From Leishmania infantum JPCM5 (Eukaryota > Euglenozoa > Kinetoplastea > Trypanosomatida > Trypanosomatidae): a stretch of 64,000 bases of DNA. The stretch is taken from contig NC_009416.2 in assembly GCF_000002875.2 (NCBI RefSeq), positions 7,501-71,500 of the forward strand, read 5' to 3'. Below the pieces are notes generated by a model, which saw nothing but the letters and a program-made list of their open reading frames with translations, was not told where the DNA came from and searched no databases. The position numbers were made by a program, and so were the translations under genes. Shown piece after piece: positions 29,152-39,743 of this stretch. Each line of letters begins with the position of its first letter. Position 1 is the first letter of the stretch.

Positions 29152-30901
29152 CCTGCATCCTCACAACGGAGAAGACTGTAATTTGCAACGACAGCGCACT
29201 GCAGGCTCAATCGCCAGCACTCCCCAGGGCGCACGCACGCGCACAATAAGCCTCTTTCTCCACCACACCGAAAAAAAAAAGATAAAATAATAATAGTAAT
29301 AAAAATCAAAACACAGACACGGACAGGGACGAAGGAGGATAGACGAGCCCGGAAAAGAGAAAGCCAAAGAATACGAAGCTGTGATCGAGCCTGAAGACAA
29401 AAATGAGGGAATGTGCGGTGTGTCGAGGACCTCCTCTGGAAGGGTAGCGGCGCGCCGCTTCTTTCGTACAGCACCACTCCGAAACGCACCCGAGCCACCC
29501 CAGGAGAGGAGAACAGCAAAAACGAGAACCTCTGGCAGCCGCACGCTTTGGCCCTCCCCCGCTTTGCCTGCCTTGGCGCGTTCAGCTCCGTGCACGCCGC
29601 CGCTGCTTTGTGCGGTGCAAGGAAAGCCAGCAGAAGAGTGGATCCTTGCTCTTCCTTTGCCGCTTTTCTGGTTCACCTGCTACTAGATGGCGTCCTTCTC
29701 TGTTTTGATTTCTGTTTTGCTTTGCTGAGGTTGGTCCACTGGTTTGTTTGGTTGCAGTCGCAGACGTCCCACACACAAGCCAGCACACACACACACACAC
29801 TGAACAAGGATCAAGTCAGTGGCGTTTTTACTTGATATGGTCACTTCTTCTGCTACGTCTCCCCTCTTCTCCTGTTTGCTTGCTTGTTTTTTGTATGTTG
29901 TGGTTGTGGTGGCGTTGGTTGAAGTCGCGCGAGAAAGGAAGAATAGGCCGGTGTGTTGACAAGTGGCGAAGGAAAGGTGTGTGAGGATAACGGCGGCCAA
30001 GAGGAGGGACAGGAAGAAGTGCAGAGCGTCTGCTTGGGTGCCGCAGTGCATGTGCGCGAATCAGCACCGCTGCAAATGGAATAGAAGCGTCGCACTGAAG
30101 ACAGGTCCGGCAAGCCCTGAAAAGAGAGCTGCAAAGTGTTTGTCGACGTGCGGAGCACCAAGAGGGTCGTGGAGAAAGACGCTAGTCAGCTCGCGTCCTG
30201 GAGACACCGATGCTTCACTAAAGCACACGAAAAAGGCGTCAAGGGCCTCATCTCAGGCGTCATCAAAACGGAAGCAATGCAGCGGCTGGATGGCGTGGCC
30301 AGCGAAGCGTGTGTCGTTGGCGAGTTGCGGCAACGGGGTGAAAGAAGAGCACGTGACCAGAACACTGATGCAAGCTCCAGTGACGCCGCGCAGACTTCAT
30401 TCATCAAAGCCGATCTTCCCTGCCTGGAGCCGTTACTGTGTGCGTGTGCGTGTGTGTTTGTGTGTCTTGAAAAGCGAATCGCAAATACTTAGGAGTGGGA
30501 TAGGCCAAAGATGATGATGATTAACTGATGTGGTTGCCGCTATGACGGGGAGTAAGTATGTGTCTGTTGAGAACTAAGAGGGAGCGGCAGAACCCGGAGT
30601 CGTCAGCGCAGTCCGCCACGTAACTCACCTAGGGTGCAAGAGAGGTCGAACGGAGGAGACAACAGACTGTAGTGAGGCCGAAGAGGATACCGTCGCTTCT
30701 GTTCTGCAGCGGCTCGCCCCCTCTCCGCGCTCTCACCCTCCCTTTTCACTCCTCCTTGGTGCCCTCTGAGTCCCCGCACAAGGGCCCCCTTTCCGTAAAG
30801 AAAGGACATCCACAAAAAAGCGGGTAAGACACTGAGTGAACCTTCTCGAGAGCGACGTCGAAGGCAACAGTCTGTACGTGGATTTAGGGTAGTGTTGCTT
30901 G
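29152..30901. other. Spacer, 1.75 kb (3' UTR of the carrier gene)
   Basis: This contains an (AC)n run at 29784-29800 and purine/pyrimidine-skewed sequence. Plus-strand frames (29963-30514, 30136-30492) have no family resemblance. Nothing else was recognised. Confidence 0.6.
29784..29800. repeat. (AC)8 microsatellite
   Basis: Uninterrupted CA/AC repeat on the plus strand in a spacer. Confidence 0.85.
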
Positions 30902-31840
30902 CTATAGCGTGTGCTCGCTTTGGAAGCCGGACTTGACAAACTCGTAGGTGCCGAAGAAAATGCTCCCGCCTAGCGAGATCCATAGCACGCGTGTCGAGGC
31001 GCCGCGGAAGAAGCGCTGTGCGTAGCCGAACCTGTCACCGGGTCGGGCTGGCTCACGAATCAGCTCATCCAGTACATACCGTATGCTCACTTTCTCTTGC
31101 CCCGGCCCGCGCCGGAACAACATGATCCGTGTTTTTAGAACGTCCAATGGGGTTGTGAGGAAGGCGGCGCACCCGCCACTGAAGGCACCGCAAAAGGGAA
31201 GGCTGAGGGAGGCGTAGGGGTGGTCCGTGGACGCGCGCATTTTAGCCTTGAGAGATTCGTACAGGGACATCTGAATGACGGAGAACGGCAGCTCGCGCAT
31301 CAGCATGATCGGCATGCCTCGAAAAAGATGATGCATACCGGAGAGACGAATTGGCGGCGGCGGCGGCACAGCTGCCGCCAAGTCTCGTGGAACCACCAGC
31401 GGCGTTGCCGTGTTGTTGGTGACGTTACGCAACACGGAGGTGATGGTTGCGTGATGTCCGGCCTGCATCTGCTGCTTTACCATCTCTACCGGTACACGGA
31501 TACAGCAAGCAAAGCACTCCCCGCATACGGCGGCCGCGGCCTGGCACGCCATTACACTCGGCGTGATGGCTACCGAAGTGGCCTCGATCCCGCTTGCAGC
31601 GCGGCTGGGAGCTGCAAGTGACAAGAGCAATCGCTTCGCTGTGTCGTAGCCGAAGAAAAACGCAGCCCCGCCAGGCACTGAGCCCACCGCCATAGCACTC
31701 AAGCCCTTGTAAACATTATTAAAGCCGCCGGAAGCCAAAAAACCTTCCTTGGACTGAAGGCGCGTCTTTACCGTGTCTATGGGGTAGAGACTAAGGTCAA
31801 CGAACAACCCAGCACACGCGCCAGCCACGAGCGACTCCAT
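30902..31840 (-). CDS. Mitochondrial carrier, S-adenosylmethionine-transporter type
   Basis: A 312-residue mitochondrial carrier family protein starting at MESLVAGACAGLFVD; the seven open codons above begin with TTG, so the ATG at 31840 is used. All three signature motifs Px[DE]xx[KR] are intact: YPIDTVKTRLQ, VPVEMVKQQMQ and TPLDVLKTRIM. Each starts one of the three ~100-residue repeats, with six transmembrane helices overall. The first repeat, with GFLASGGFNNVYKGLSAMAV followed by GSVPGGAAFFFGYD, resembles the S-adenosylmethionine carriers (Sam5/SAMC), which exchange cytosolic SAM for mitochondrial S-adenosylhomocysteine. Family membership is certain; substrate is inference from sequence style. 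The protein lies in the mitochondrial inner membrane and, as usual for carriers, lacks a cleavable presequence. Confidence 0.9.
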   Translation of the reverse strand: MESLVAGACAGLFVDLSLYPIDTVKTRLQSKEGFLASGGFNNVYKGLSAMAVGSVPGGAAFFFGYDTAKRLLLSLAAPSRAASGIEATSVAITPSVMACQAAAAVCGECFACCIRVPVEMVKQQMQAGHHATITSVLRNVTNNTATPLVVPRDLAAAVPPPPPIRLSGMHHLFRGMPIMLMRELPFSVIQMSLYESLKAKMRASTDHPYASLSLPFCGAFSGGCAAFLTTPLDVLKTRIMLFRRGPGQEKVSIRYVLDELIREPARPGDRFGYAQRFFRGASTRVLWISLGGSIFFGTYEFVKSGFQSEHTL

Positions 31841-32183
31841 ACGATCTACACACCTCCACAATTTAAGACATCAAGCAACTAAAATGTCGCGTGGTGTGCC
31901 GCCGCGATTTCTTAGTGCGAGCACCCAAAATGGTCGTCGGGGCAGGGACAACGGCCGGAGAAAACAACACACAAGCAAAAACCACCACGCCCCGTATATC
32001 TTTTCCGTGGGGCATCAGTAGGAGATACGCAGGTCCGCATAAGAGAAAAGAGAGAAGAAAGTGGCGATCTACGACATCTGTTACGACAGCCGTGTGTGCA
32101 TCGGCTGCAACCTGAAAGCGCCAGAGGGTAGCTGACATCTCGAAACTTTGCTCCCTTCCCGCGAACGATAATCCCCACGCCCA
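31841..32183. other. Spacer between carrier gene and repeat copy 3, 343 bp
   Basis: This is the carrier leader and part of the kinase 3' UTR. Nothing recognisable beyond short skewed tracts. Confidence 0.6.
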
Positions 32184-32780
32184 ATGATGAGGGACACCTC
32201 CATGCGCGGTGTCGCAGGGCCCAGTACCCCCGCCCTCTCTCTCTCTGGAGAAGCCGGGAGGCCACCCTATTGCTGAGCAAGTGCCGAACCGCCTGTGGTG
32301 GTGACAGGGTCGCAGGCGCCGGCGCCGGCGCCGTGCTGGAGGTCCGGGCGACGTATCGCTGCTGATGTAGTTGGCCGGGTCCTGGCTGGGCGTTGCGTCG
32401 GGGCGACCGGCGACAGTGAACACGCGTGTGCCATCCACATGATTCGGCAGCGTGTCACCGCGTCTCGAGAGTAACCCGCCCGGGCCCCTACACCGCCTAC
32501 TGGTGTGCGGGCGGGGGGAGGGCGGGGGCAGCGGCGCCCGCGCCCATTCCGAGAAGGGAGGGAGGCACGAGCTGGCGGCCGGCGAGGCGGCGGGTGGGTG
32601 GGGTAGAGCTCGAGGGCAGATGGCCGTGCTGGGATGACCGGGTCGGCGCACTGCTGCAACGCGCGTGCCTGCCGCTTCTTCGCGCGACGCGGGGTGGGAC
32701 TGTGACAGGCCGTGGGTGGAGCGGAGCTTGCCTTGTGTTGGAGTGGCAGAGAAACGAATGCGTTGAACAGCAAAACACAC
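32184..32780 (-). repeat. Dispersed repeat copy 3, probable SIDER2-type retroposon
   Basis: The only copy that reads in the direction of transcription. Its core and 3' segment (ending CCCTCATCAT when read on the minus strand) match copy 4, with three mismatches that I can see near 32,340-32,395. Its 5' flank (GTGTGTTTTGCTGTTCAACG) is shared with copy 2. It lies between the kinase stop and the carrier start, so probably in the kinase 3' UTR. A 322-codon frame through it is a by-product of high GC content. Confidence 0.7.
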
Positions 32781-33891
32781 AAAGCAAATGCCCGACGATG
32801 GCGTGCAAATCCGAGGAGAAATGGCGTACAAAAAAACGCACTCAGTGGGGGTCCTTGTGGTGGCCGGCGTACTGCGCGTACTATAGCTGCCCCGTGCAGC
32901 AAAGATAAGCGGTCGAGTCAGCCGGTGGTCAGCGATGCGGTGTACGGCAACTCGTCAGCGCTGGGCAGTGTTTTGCCCCTCTTCCTTTCCGTTTTCTTTT
33001 ACATTCTTGTCTCTCGTGGTCTGGTCGAACATATTCTCTTTACCATCGCATCACAAATCCCCAAAACCTCCACTCCGCCTACACATTTCCGTGCCTCAGC
33101 AGCAGCACACATGAGCGACACACGCACGGAAAAGGAAAGATTGGGACAAGGTGCGTCGAGTGATGGATGGCGTGGTGGCGAAAAGACAGGGAGGCATCGC
33201 GGAACCAACGAACTAACGCAGTCGCGCTTCCTCCTATCCAGGGGTGGGTGTTTGTAGCGTCCGTCACGCATAACAGTGTGAAAGGGAGGAAAACGCAGCA
33301 GTTCTGGCGCACAGCAACACAATCGCATCCAAAGCCTGACAATGCACAAGAAGCGAATCACGGCAATTCTCTTCGCTTGGGGGATGGAGGTGGTGATGGG
33401 GGGGGGACATGAATAGGGACTATTAGAGTCCATACTCGACAATCAAGCGCAACCAGGAAACCGTGAAACACAATAGCACGCAGGGAAAGAGGAGGAGATC
33501 ATATGCATATACGCGTGTCTCTGTGTGCGTGTGCGGCTGCTTGTATGTTTGATGTCTGACTACTCAGGTGCGAGAGGGGAAAAAGCAACGCGCAGCCATG
33601 TCGCCACGCCAACCTTCATACCATGCGCACACAGCCGCTGACAACAGAAAAAATGAAGCAGGTGCGCACTTAATCGTCGCTGGAGCCCTCACAACTCGAC
33701 TATAGGCGCCACCGAATGTTCATGGTCCAACTAGGGCACTCCGAATCGTGGATCCCTGCATCCAATATCAAGCACACAGGAACCAAAAAGACGCGCGAAA
33801 GATGTAGGCTCAGGCTGATCGTCATACCAAGGACCGTGACCTTCCCCGGGGAGCCCATATGCTCGGTGGAATAAACCGCGTGGGGCGACTG
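32781..33891. other. Spacer, 1.1 kb (kinase 3' UTR)
   Basis: No gene relic, RNA gene or repeat was recognised. Plus-strand frames up to 181 codons lack any family resemblance. Confidence 0.6.
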
Positions 33892-36800
33892 TTACTTGCC
33901 CACGCGTTCATTCCAGCCCGCCGTCACGGGCGAAGACGTGTGGGAGTCCACGTCGGAACCCTCCTCCCCAGAGTAGGACGAATAGCCGGCAAGCGCCTCG
34001 CGCGGGACGGCCACCAGTCGCTGCGCGCTGCCGGTGGAGACCCGTGAAAGCGGACGCGGCGTGGCCTTCGAGGCGGCAGCGAACAACGGCGAGTTGTAAA
34101 AGTGGCCGCCGCCCGCAGAGACCGATCGCCGCGCCTCCATCCCGCACAACGGGCTCAGGGATGAGGCATGAGTGCCTGCAGTCTGGGCAGGCTTGCCCGA
34201 TGACGAGTGCTCGGCCACCTCCTTAATCTTGTTTGCGATTTGGCTGCGCACGTCATCCGTGAAAGCCACCACAAAGTTCGGCTGGTTGTCCACCACCTTG
34301 CACTGCACATCAGCCACATCGACGTTCAGCTCCACGTTCACGGCGCATCCTGGGGCGGTGTTGACAGAGAAGGACATGTGAAGTTTTCCATCAGCGTGAG
34401 TCTTCAGTTTCTCCGGCAATCCGCGGAAGCTCTCGCTGCGCTGCGTAGAAGTGGGCGAGTTAGACCGCGGGGTGTGAGGCGTCGCGGCGTCGACGTTGCT
34501 GCCGGCCTTGGATGTGGACGTCGGCGAGACGTGCGACGTATGCATAGAGCCGGTGTGGCTGGATGGCTGACTTACAAACGTTGTCGACGGGCCGGGCCGG
34601 TACAGCAGCGGCGGCGCGGGAATGCCCTGCGGGGACGACGGAACTGACGGGCCCCCGCGCGATGGCGACTCTCTGCGAGAGAAGACGCCACTGATGCCGA
34701 GAAGCGGGGAGAAAGGGCCGTCGGCCACGCCCACGGTGTTCGGCCCCGCCGCAACGCGCGGGCTGAGGGTACCTCTGCTGAACGAGCTGTTACGCGCTGG
34801 GGACACAATACGCCCAGCGTGGAAGGAGCCGTAGACGCTGTCACCGAAGGTGGACCTGCCGTGAACCGAGTCCTCCATCTCGTCACCGGGGAGGTAAACC
34901 ATATCAAGGTTGCCTTCCTCGTTGATGCGCAAGTACTGCTGCTGCGGCGGTGCCCCATCCAAGTCCAGTCCGGGCGGTAAGACAAAGTTGCCTGCGGACG
35001 CCCCAAGTGGCACCTGGCTGTAGTAGAAGTTTTCGTGCACCATGGAATGCTCTGGCGTATACACAGGGGATAGAAATTCGGCCACGCTTGCGCTGACACC
35101 GCCGCCACGATGACTGAGAGCGGGTGAGTGGATCGAGAAGGTGCGCGTGAGCGAGGGACTCGTGTCGCCGGTCCCCGAGCCCACTTCCCCTGTCACAGTC
35201 TCCTGCGCGGTACGAGGGGGGATCTCCAGTGAGCACACGAGCAGGGAGCAGAGTTCCAGCGCCGTCGCCGCCGCCACGGTCTCCAACTCCTGCTGGCACG
35301 CCATCTCCTCCTCCGCGGGGTTGAGAGTTGGGGTAGTGGAGACGGACTTCTGCAAGCCGTCGCTGCCGTTGAAGCTCATGTCGTCGCGGTCCGCCGCCGA
35401 GTCTCGCGGGCTGGAGAACGTGGACGACTTCCCGGGTGAGCCAAAGGCGCGAAACACGGCGGAACTTTCCTGGTGGAGAGACAAGACAGCGCTGGGCAGG
35501 TTTGGCACCGGCGCGAGCCGCGACCCCGTGATCCACGGATGCTTCAGCAAATCGTCAGCTTCTGGCCGATTTGCCACGTTGCGTGTGAAGCACAGTTCCA
35601 TGAAGCTGAGGAACTCCGCGGAGAACTCGCTCTTGGCTTCTGGCGAGGGCAGCACCATGGGAGACTCCGATGTTGTCGTGATGTAGAACATGAGAGGGAG
35701 ATTGTCCTTGACGCCGGAGTGGTACCAAGGCAGCAGCCCGGTGCTCAGCTCAAAAAGCGCGCACGCCATCGACCATATATCCGCCTTGTGATTAGCCTCA
35801 CCCTTGATGAACTCAGGGGCCATGTACACTGGTGTCCCAATGATGCAGCTGGCTGCTTTGTTCAGCTCCGACACGCGTTTGCTGCAGCCGAAGTCGCACA
35901 ACTTCACCTCGCCGCGATGGCTGACGAGGATGTTCGCTGGTTTGATGTCTCGGTGAAAAATGCCCTCCTTGTGGATAAAGCGAATGGCGCGCAGGACGCT
36001 CCGCGCCACGATGCGCAGCACCGCTTCCGTCAGTGGCCCAAACTTCTGCAGCAGGTGGAGAGTGGAGTCACCAGCAAGCAGCTCCATCGCAATGCGGCAG
36101 ACTTTCTGCGACTTGCTGTGCTCGAAGAGGGAGTAGCTGACAATGTTGGGGTGATGAAGCGACTTGAGGAGGGCGAATTCCGCCTCGATCGCGTTGAGCG
36201 CCTTCACGTCGTCTACGCCGGAGATGTCGATTTCTTTGATGGCGACGAGCTCTCCACGTACCGTGTCCACACCCGCGAAGACCTTCGCGAAGCCGCCGGC
36301 GCCGATAAGGGGGCCCTTGCGAATCTCCAGCGGGTGCGCGGCATCGCCTTGAATGATCGTCTTGCCGCGCAGCGCAAGGTGCGTGCGTAAGGCATTCATC
36401 GCCAAAGGCAGTTCGTTCTGACCTGGTGAGACAGTACACACCACCGAGCCCATTGCGCACGACGCGACGACACGATGCACAGCGTGCCCGTCCGCCAGAC
36501 CGCGAGGCGAGATCCCCGTCCCGAGGAAGCGAGAAGAGCCTAATAGGGGGCTCGCTGTTGACAAAGGCGCGGACGGGTTGGACGCGGCGTACGGCGAGGC
36601 GGCCGTCAGCACTCCGCTGGCGTTAACATCAGGGGGCCAGAAGGAGTAGCGTCCACCTTGCCCGCTAAAGGCGCCAAAGAAGCTGCTCTGTGGTTGGTGG
36701 ATCATGGAGCTGCCGAGGAGTGGCCTTTCGGCCTCCGGCCCAACGCTGCTGCCGCGGCCCTGACGGCCATGCAGAAAAGTGCTGCGATACAGCTGTCCAA

Positions 36801-37260
36801 TGCTGCCGTCACGCTGCCGTGAACCTGAGGCGCTGGTGAGGAAGCGGCAGGAGTTGAAAAGGCGGAAGGAACGGCCCCATTCCTGCGGGCTGCTGCTGTC
36901 CATGGGGGAGACCGAAACGCTGGTGTTGCTCATCGTGCGGCTAGGCGAGTCACGCAGGTTCGCGCTGTATGTGCCGCTGTCATCGGGACCCGGCCGGTAG
37001 CTCTCCGTTTGGTTCACCTTCAGCGTGTGAGTGCTGCACGAGCTGGCGGCTGAGTGCCCGCTGCTTGCATAATGTCGTCCAGTTGCCAGCGACCACTGCG
37101 GTCGAGTGAAGCGACCGGTCATGGTGTTGGACTCGGGTGGCGGCCCAGCGGTGGACGTGCTACTTCCCATGTACTCATCCTCGTCGTCGGCAGGGCTGAT
37201 GGGCGAGGTGCCCGACCGCGGTGACGATGTCCGCGAAAACGCTCCACCGTCTCTGCGCAT
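33892..37260 (-). CDS. Large STE11/MEKK-like serine/threonine protein kinase
   Basis: A 1122-residue kinase starting at MRRDGGAFSRTSSPRSG; codons above it begin with a non-ATG. Residues 1-310 are Ser/Pro-rich and disordered. The catalytic domain spans about 314-578, and all key residues are present: glycine loop GAGGFAKV at 320-327, Lys342 in VAIKEID, HRDIKPAN with catalytic Asp438, DFG with Asp456, APE at 481-483, and a closing HPWITGS near 575. The loop and HRDIKPANIL...GxxKLCDFGCSK style place it with MEKK/STE11 kinases. The remaining ~540 residues are again low-complexity, with many SP/TP sites suggesting phosphorylation, ending in a region containing FSVNTAPGCAVNVELNVD and DDVRSQIANKIKEVAEH that looks folded. 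The substrate is unknown; a MAP-kinase cascade role is a family-level inference. Confidence 0.92.
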   Translation of the reverse strand: MRRDGGAFSRTSSPRSGTSPISPADDEDEYMGSSTSTAGPPPESNTMTGRFTRPQWSLATGRHYASSGHSAASSCSTHTLKVNQTESYRPGPDDSGTYSANLRDSPSRTMSNTSVSVSPMDSSSPQEWGRSFRLFNSCRFLTSASGSRQRDGSIGQLYRSTFLHGRQGRGSSVGPEAERPLLGSSMIHQPQSSFFGAFSGQGGRYSFWPPDVNASGVLTAASPYAASNPSAPLSTASPLLGSSRFLGTGISPRGLADGHAVHRVVASCAMGSVVCTVSPGQNELPLAMNALRTHLALRGKTIIQGDAAHPLEIRKGPLIGAGGFAKVFAGVDTVRGELVAIKEIDISGVDDVKALNAIEAEFALLKSLHHPNIVSYSLFEHSKSQKVCRIAMELLAGDSTLHLLQKFGPLTEAVLRIVARSVLRAIRFIHKEGIFHRDIKPANILVSHRGEVKLCDFGCSKRVSELNKAASCIIGTPVYMAPEFIKGEANHKADIWSMACALFELSTGLLPWYHSGVKDNLPLMFYITTTSESPMVLPSPEAKSEFSAEFLSFMELCFTRNVANRPEADDLLKHPWITGSRLAPVPNLPSAVLSLHQESSAVFRAFGSPGKSSTFSSPRDSAADRDDMSFNGSDGLQKSVSTTPTLNPAEEEMACQQELETVAAATALELCSLLVCSLEIPPRTAQETVTGEVGSGTGDTSPSLTRTFSIHSPALSHRGGGVSASVAEFLSPVYTPEHSMVHENFYYSQVPLGASAGNFVLPPGLDLDGAPPQQQYLRINEEGNLDMVYLPGDEMEDSVHGRSTFGDSVYGSFHAGRIVSPARNSSFSRGTLSPRVAAGPNTVGVADGPFSPLLGISGVFSRRESPSRGGPSVPSSPQGIPAPPLLYRPGPSTTFVSQPSSHTGSMHTSHVSPTSTSKAGSNVDAATPHTPRSNSPTSTQRSESFRGLPEKLKTHADGKLHMSFSVNTAPGCAVNVELNVDVADVQCKVVDNQPNFVVAFTDDVRSQIANKIKEVAEHSSSGKPAQTAGTHASSLSPLCGMEARRSVSAGGGHFYNSPLFAAASKATPRPLSRVSTGSAQRLVAVPREALAGYSSYSGEEGSDVDSHTSSPVTAGWNERVGK

Positions 37261-38917
37261 TGTCCCTCCTGTGTGTTGCCCGTCCGACCTAAGTCGCCAG
37301 TAGAAGTCACCACTGGCTGCGCACAATGTGCGACGTCAGCAAATACGACAGGCGATCAAAAGGGCGTTGCACGCACACAGGCACATGCGCACACTCGCGA
37401 AAGGAAAGTAGAGAATAAGAAGCTAGTCAGATGTTTACAGATGGCGAGAGAGAGAGAGAGGACGGCTGAGAAAGAGAGAGAGAGGGTGCGGTAAGGGCCT
37501 AGGGAGGGAACGCGGCGCCCCCCCCGAGCCCGTCTCTGCTGCTGGGATAGATTGATTTCTTTTTTTCGAATGTATGTACGTACGGTGCTGCTTCTTGACG
37601 AGTTGTACCCACTGGCTCGTCATCAGACGTCGCCCTTATCGATTCACCGCGACACAATAGCGTAGAATAGAAGGAAAGACCCCGCCTCTGCTGTCTGCTT
37701 CAAAGCACGGGAACAGCAGAGGAGAAGACAAGCGCAACAGCGGCCGAAAAAAAAAAAAACAATTTTTTTGGGGAGTCAACGAGTCAGCCCTCACCATCAC
37801 CAGCGCCAAGAAGATTTAATACACGACGAAGAGAGAGGAGAAGCAAACACACACAAAGGAGGGGGGCTAATGCCAGCGAGTTTGTTGTACGTCTGCGGTG
37901 CAGATATATGTAAAGAAGGCGCGACTGAGAAGAGGTGTTGCGGCAATGCCGTTGTGCGGTGGTGGTACAGGAGGGTGAGGAAGGAGAGCGGGTGTAGCAG
38001 GAGAACGTTTGGAAGCAAAAAGAGCACGGGACTCTCACACGGCACGTCACGATATGCAAAACGCAAAAATCAGTGAAAGATGAAAGATTGGAGAGAGACG
38101 GGAAGTAATGAGGGAGCAACACATCATCCCAAGGTGTGAGGAGGGCAACCACAGCAACACACGTGCCAACATAAGCCTGCGCGCGCAAACGCGCACTCGG
38201 TGACAGAGAGAGAACCGAGACAGTCGCAGCAGTCCCGATCGGGCAGGAGGCACACACACACACACTCCCGCACTCACACGAGGAGGGGGAGTGAGGAAGG
38301 AAAATAGAAGACGACAACTGGTGTAGGCAGCCGGTGCTTCGCAGAGGACACCGACAACGAGAGCAAGGGACAGAAAAAGACTTGCTGTGCGCAATCGAGG
38401 AGGCACCGAAATACGGGCAGCCGCTTACGGCAGTACAGCACGATAAAAACGCGGAAAAACAGGGTAGTGTTTCGCCGTCGCGGATCCGTGAAAGTGGGCA
38501 GTGTGGAGAATGCCGAAAAGATAGGTCACGCGCGCCGAGGAGCAGATAGAAGGAATCGAAAAGAAGGTGGAGAATGAGGTGCAATAGAAGGCATGAGTGG
38601 TTGAAGACAAGAGTGATACACCTGGCACAAGGAAGATCCCCGCCGGCGCGCAGGTGCGCGACAGGAGCTCGCATAACCTCACCACATCGTGTCTGGTGTT
38701 GCTCGCACCGACGAGAGAAAGCGAAGGCCCGCTGGTGCCCCATTCTCAATTGTCTGTGAGTTATTATGCAATATACTACGTAGCTAAAAACATGCGGCCA
38801 CACCTCTGCTTGCATACTTGCTGGCGGCCTTCAGACTGCTTGAGTGTGTGGGAACACGTATGTAACCTTCAGCGGAGATGAATTCCTTAGCAAGCAACAA
38901 TACAAACCAGGGTATGG
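37261..38917. other. Spacer, 1.66 kb
   Basis: Kinase leader with GA-rich tracts (37,445-37,490 on plus; CT on the transcribed strand), then part of the Skp1-like gene's 3' UTR. Minus-strand frames (37784-38815) are Ser/Leu/Cys-rich UTR translations with no family resemblance. Confidence 0.6.
37466..37487 (-). promoter_or_regulatory. Candidate trans-splice acceptor of the kinase gene
   Basis: On the minus strand the run CCCTCTCTCTCTCTTTCTC ends in AG at 37467-37466. It leaves a 205-nt leader before the ATG at 37260. A second CT-rich run (about 37,444-37,460) lies just inside this leader. Confidence 0.5.
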
Positions 38918-39507
38918 TTTTTTCTTTCACATGGCCTATTCTGCCACTCCAACACAAGGCAAGCTCCGCTCCACCCACGGCCTGTCACAGTCCCACCCCG
39001 CGTCGCGCGAAGAAGCGGCAGGCACGCGCGTTGCAGCAGTGCGCCGACCCGGTCATCCCAGCACGGCCATCTGCCCTCGAGCTCTACCCCACCCACCCGC
39101 CGCCTCGCCGGCCGCCAGCTCGTGCCTCCCTCCCTTCTCGGAATGGGCGCGGGCGCCGCTGCCCCCGCCCTCCCCCCGCCCGCACACCAGTAGGCGGTGT
39201 AGGGGCCCGGGCGGGTTACTCTCGAGACGCGGTGACACGCTGCCGAATCATGTGGATGGCACACGCGTGTTCACTGTCGCCGGTCGCCCCGACGCAACGC
39301 CCGGCCAGGACCCGACCAACTACATCAGCAGCGATACGTCGCCCGGACTTCCAGCACGGCGCCGGCGCCGGCGCCTGCGACCCTGTCACCACCACAGGCG
39401 GTTCGGCACTTGCTCAGCAATAGGGTGGCCTCCCGGCTTCTCCAGAGAGAGAGAGGGCGGGGGTACTGGGCCCTGCGACACCGCGCATGGAGGTGTCCCT
39501 CATCATC
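38918..39507 (+). repeat. Dispersed repeat copy 4, probable SIDER2-type retroposon
   Basis: The core and 3' segment match copy 3 (for example GTTGCAGCAGTGCGCCGACC in place of the copy 1/2 version, and an extra GCCTGC after CCGGCGCCGGC). The 5' flank (CACATGGCCTATT) is that of copy 1. The end type therefore combines features of two copies. It lies only 236 bp downstream of the Skp1-like stop, inside that gene's probable 3' UTR, and reads against transcription. Confidence 0.7.
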
Positions 39508-39743
39508 AAGGACTGCAATGAAAAGAAAACGAAACAAGAAAGTAAAACGGAAAAAGATCGAGGTAACGGCGACACCACGTCTCATTCGTCGGCGACTGGG
39601 GAGGAGGAAGGCAGAGAGGTGTGACAGCCACCGAGGTAGTCATCAGTGCGTCGTGCCGACATTCCGCATTCAATGCGGCTGCACGCACACATCACACGCT
39701 AACTCTGTTGCAACACACTAGAGGGAGAGGGAAGCGGAGTGCT

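Noticed and set aside
31863..32831. 322-codon minus-strand frame through repeat copy 3
   Set aside because: The frame is open only because the repeat is GC-rich; the corresponding frames in other copies differ in ends, and the product has Pro/Arg/His runs without a domain.
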